Source: Leuconostoc gasicomitatum LMG 18811 (GTDB lineage Bacteria > Bacillota > Bacilli > Lactobacillales > Lactobacillaceae). Taken from it: a DNA stretch of 64,000 bases. The notes beneath the pieces are model-generated. The model ran no database searches. It saw nothing but the letters and a program-made list of their open reading frames with translations, and was not told where the DNA came from. Of the stretch, positions 63,373-64,000 are shown piece after piece. The stretch is taken from NCBI RefSeq assembly GCF_000196855.1, contig NC_014319.1, forward strand, positions 310,001-374,000, written 5' to 3'. Made by a program: the position numbers and the translations under genes. Numbering within the stretch: the first letter of the stretch is position 1; each line of letters opens with the position of its first letter.

Positions 63373-64000
63373 ATGTCAGTATTAGTATTAGGTGGGGCGG
63401 GTTACATTGGCTCACATATGGTAAAAACACTTGTTGAGAGTGGACGTGATGTTGTTGTTGTAGATGCACTTTTTACGGGGCACCGTGATGCAGTCAATCC
63501 AGCGGCTAAATTTTATCAAGTTGATATTCGTAACAAAACTGCGCTATCAGACGTTTTTGATAAAGAAAATATTGAACAAGTTGTGCATTTTGCAGCTTTT
63601 TCAATTGTGCCTGAATCAGTCGCAAATCCATTGAAATACTTCGATAATAATACAAGTGGTATGATCACATTACTTGAAGTGATGAAAGATCATGATGTGA
63701 AGCAAATTGTCTTTTCATCGACTGCTGCCACATATGGTAATCCAGTAAATATTCCAATTAAAGAAACTGATCCACAAAATCCTATTAATCCTTATGGTGA
63801 ATCAAAGCTCATGATGGAAAAAATCATGGCTTGGTCAGACAAATCTGATGGCGTAAAATGGGTTGCTTTGCGCTACTTTAACGTTGCCGGAGCTGCTGAA
63901 GATGGCTCAATTGGTGAAGATCACACACCTGAAACACATCTTGTACCAATTATTTTACAGGCTGGTTTAGGACAGCGTGAGTATATTGAAATGTTTGGTG
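63373..64000 (+). CDS. galE: UDP-glucose 4-epimerase, 3'-truncated by window edge
   Basis: Extended SDR epimerase interconverting UDP-glucose and UDP-galactose. The NAD site GGAGYIGSH, the SSTAATYG serine region, and YGESK catalytic Tyr-Lys motif are present, as is LRYFNVAGA. About 209 of some 330 residues are visible. AGAGAGG precedes the ATG. No Leloir-pathway partner is in the window. Confidence 0.95.
   Translation, partial: MSVLVLGGAGYIGSHMVKTLVESGRDVVVVDALFTGHRDAVNPAAKFYQVDIRNKTALSDVFDKENIEQVVHFAAFSIVPESVANPLKYFDNNTSGMITLLEVMKDHDVKQIVFSSTAATYGNPVNIPIKETDPQNPINPYGESKLMMEKIMAWSDKSDGVKWVALRYFNVAGAAEDGSIGEDHTPETHLVPIILQAGLGQREYIEMFG

Overview
The window is one contiguous, AT-rich stretch of a low-GC Gram-positive chromosome, almost certainly a lactic acid bacterium of the genus Leuconostoc or a very close relative. 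The case rests on walRKHI-htrA-rlmH synteny, lactobacillales-restricted families (DUF2969, DUF1694, ClpL, DUF1129), a GH65 trehalose-6-phosphate route, and above all a 377-residue Ddl ligase with Phe at position 261, the residue that makes the Leuconostoc mesenteroides enzyme a D-Ala-D-Lac ligase and the cell intrinsically vancomycin resistant. Most genes are on the + strand, so + is probably the leading strand. I see no prophage, insertion sequence, CRISPR array or integron; this is core chromosome with a few accessory modules.

Layout. 1-7071: 3' part of the WalRK cell-wall two-component operon, htrA, a 640-bp gene-free region packed with perfect DnaA boxes, then rlmH. 7177-15308: pyridoxine/HMP kinase, a DHA2 drug exporter, a 47-codon basic protein, mutY, an AI-2E-family permease, tRNA-Leu and tRNA-Thr, a PadR/DUF1129 pair and a 23S rRNA m5U methyltransferase. 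15454-18049: a 28-codon ORF, a small XRE regulator and clpL behind an operator-like palindrome. 18109-24193: trehalose operon treR-treB-treP-pgmB with a perfect cre site. 24272-28876: an acid permease, a D-2-hydroxyacid dehydrogenase and a CitA/CitB-type two-component system. 28955-36981: NdpA, a Nudix-DUF1810 fusion, a PanE-like reductase, trpS, an LCP ligase, a degenerate PAP2-like protein, and a lysine riboswitch ahead of lysP. 37129-43000: cell shape and wall genes (DUF1146, mreB, DUF2969, rodA, DUF2785, ddl, an XRE-TPR regulator). 43117-46602 (mostly - strand): usp, a structured ncRNA candidate, rarA, yueI and rpsD with its leader. 46718-55077: ezrA, GNAT, YhgE/Pip and TetR, rpmG-secE-nusG, rplK-rplA, L10 leader, rplJ-rplL. 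55102-64000: methyltransferase, tadA, HD protein, SRP RNA, dnaX-recR-yaaL-tmk-darA-holB-rsmI, an acyl-ACP thioesterase and the 5' part of galE.

Themes. Cell-wall homeostasis (WalRK, LCP, MreB/RodA, D-Ala-D-Lac ligase, EzrA) and replication (DnaA-box cluster, clamp loader, RecR, RarA) dominate. Several enzymes have lost metal sites usual for their families: MutY and the RlmD-type methyltransferase lack every Fe-S ligand cysteine, and both clamp-loader proteins, DnaX and HolB, lack the zinc module and contain no cysteine at all, whereas RecR, L33 and TadA keep theirs. Together with a DnaA-box cluster away from dnaA and the absence of yaaT/yabA from the holB-rsmI junction, these are the most unusual signals here.
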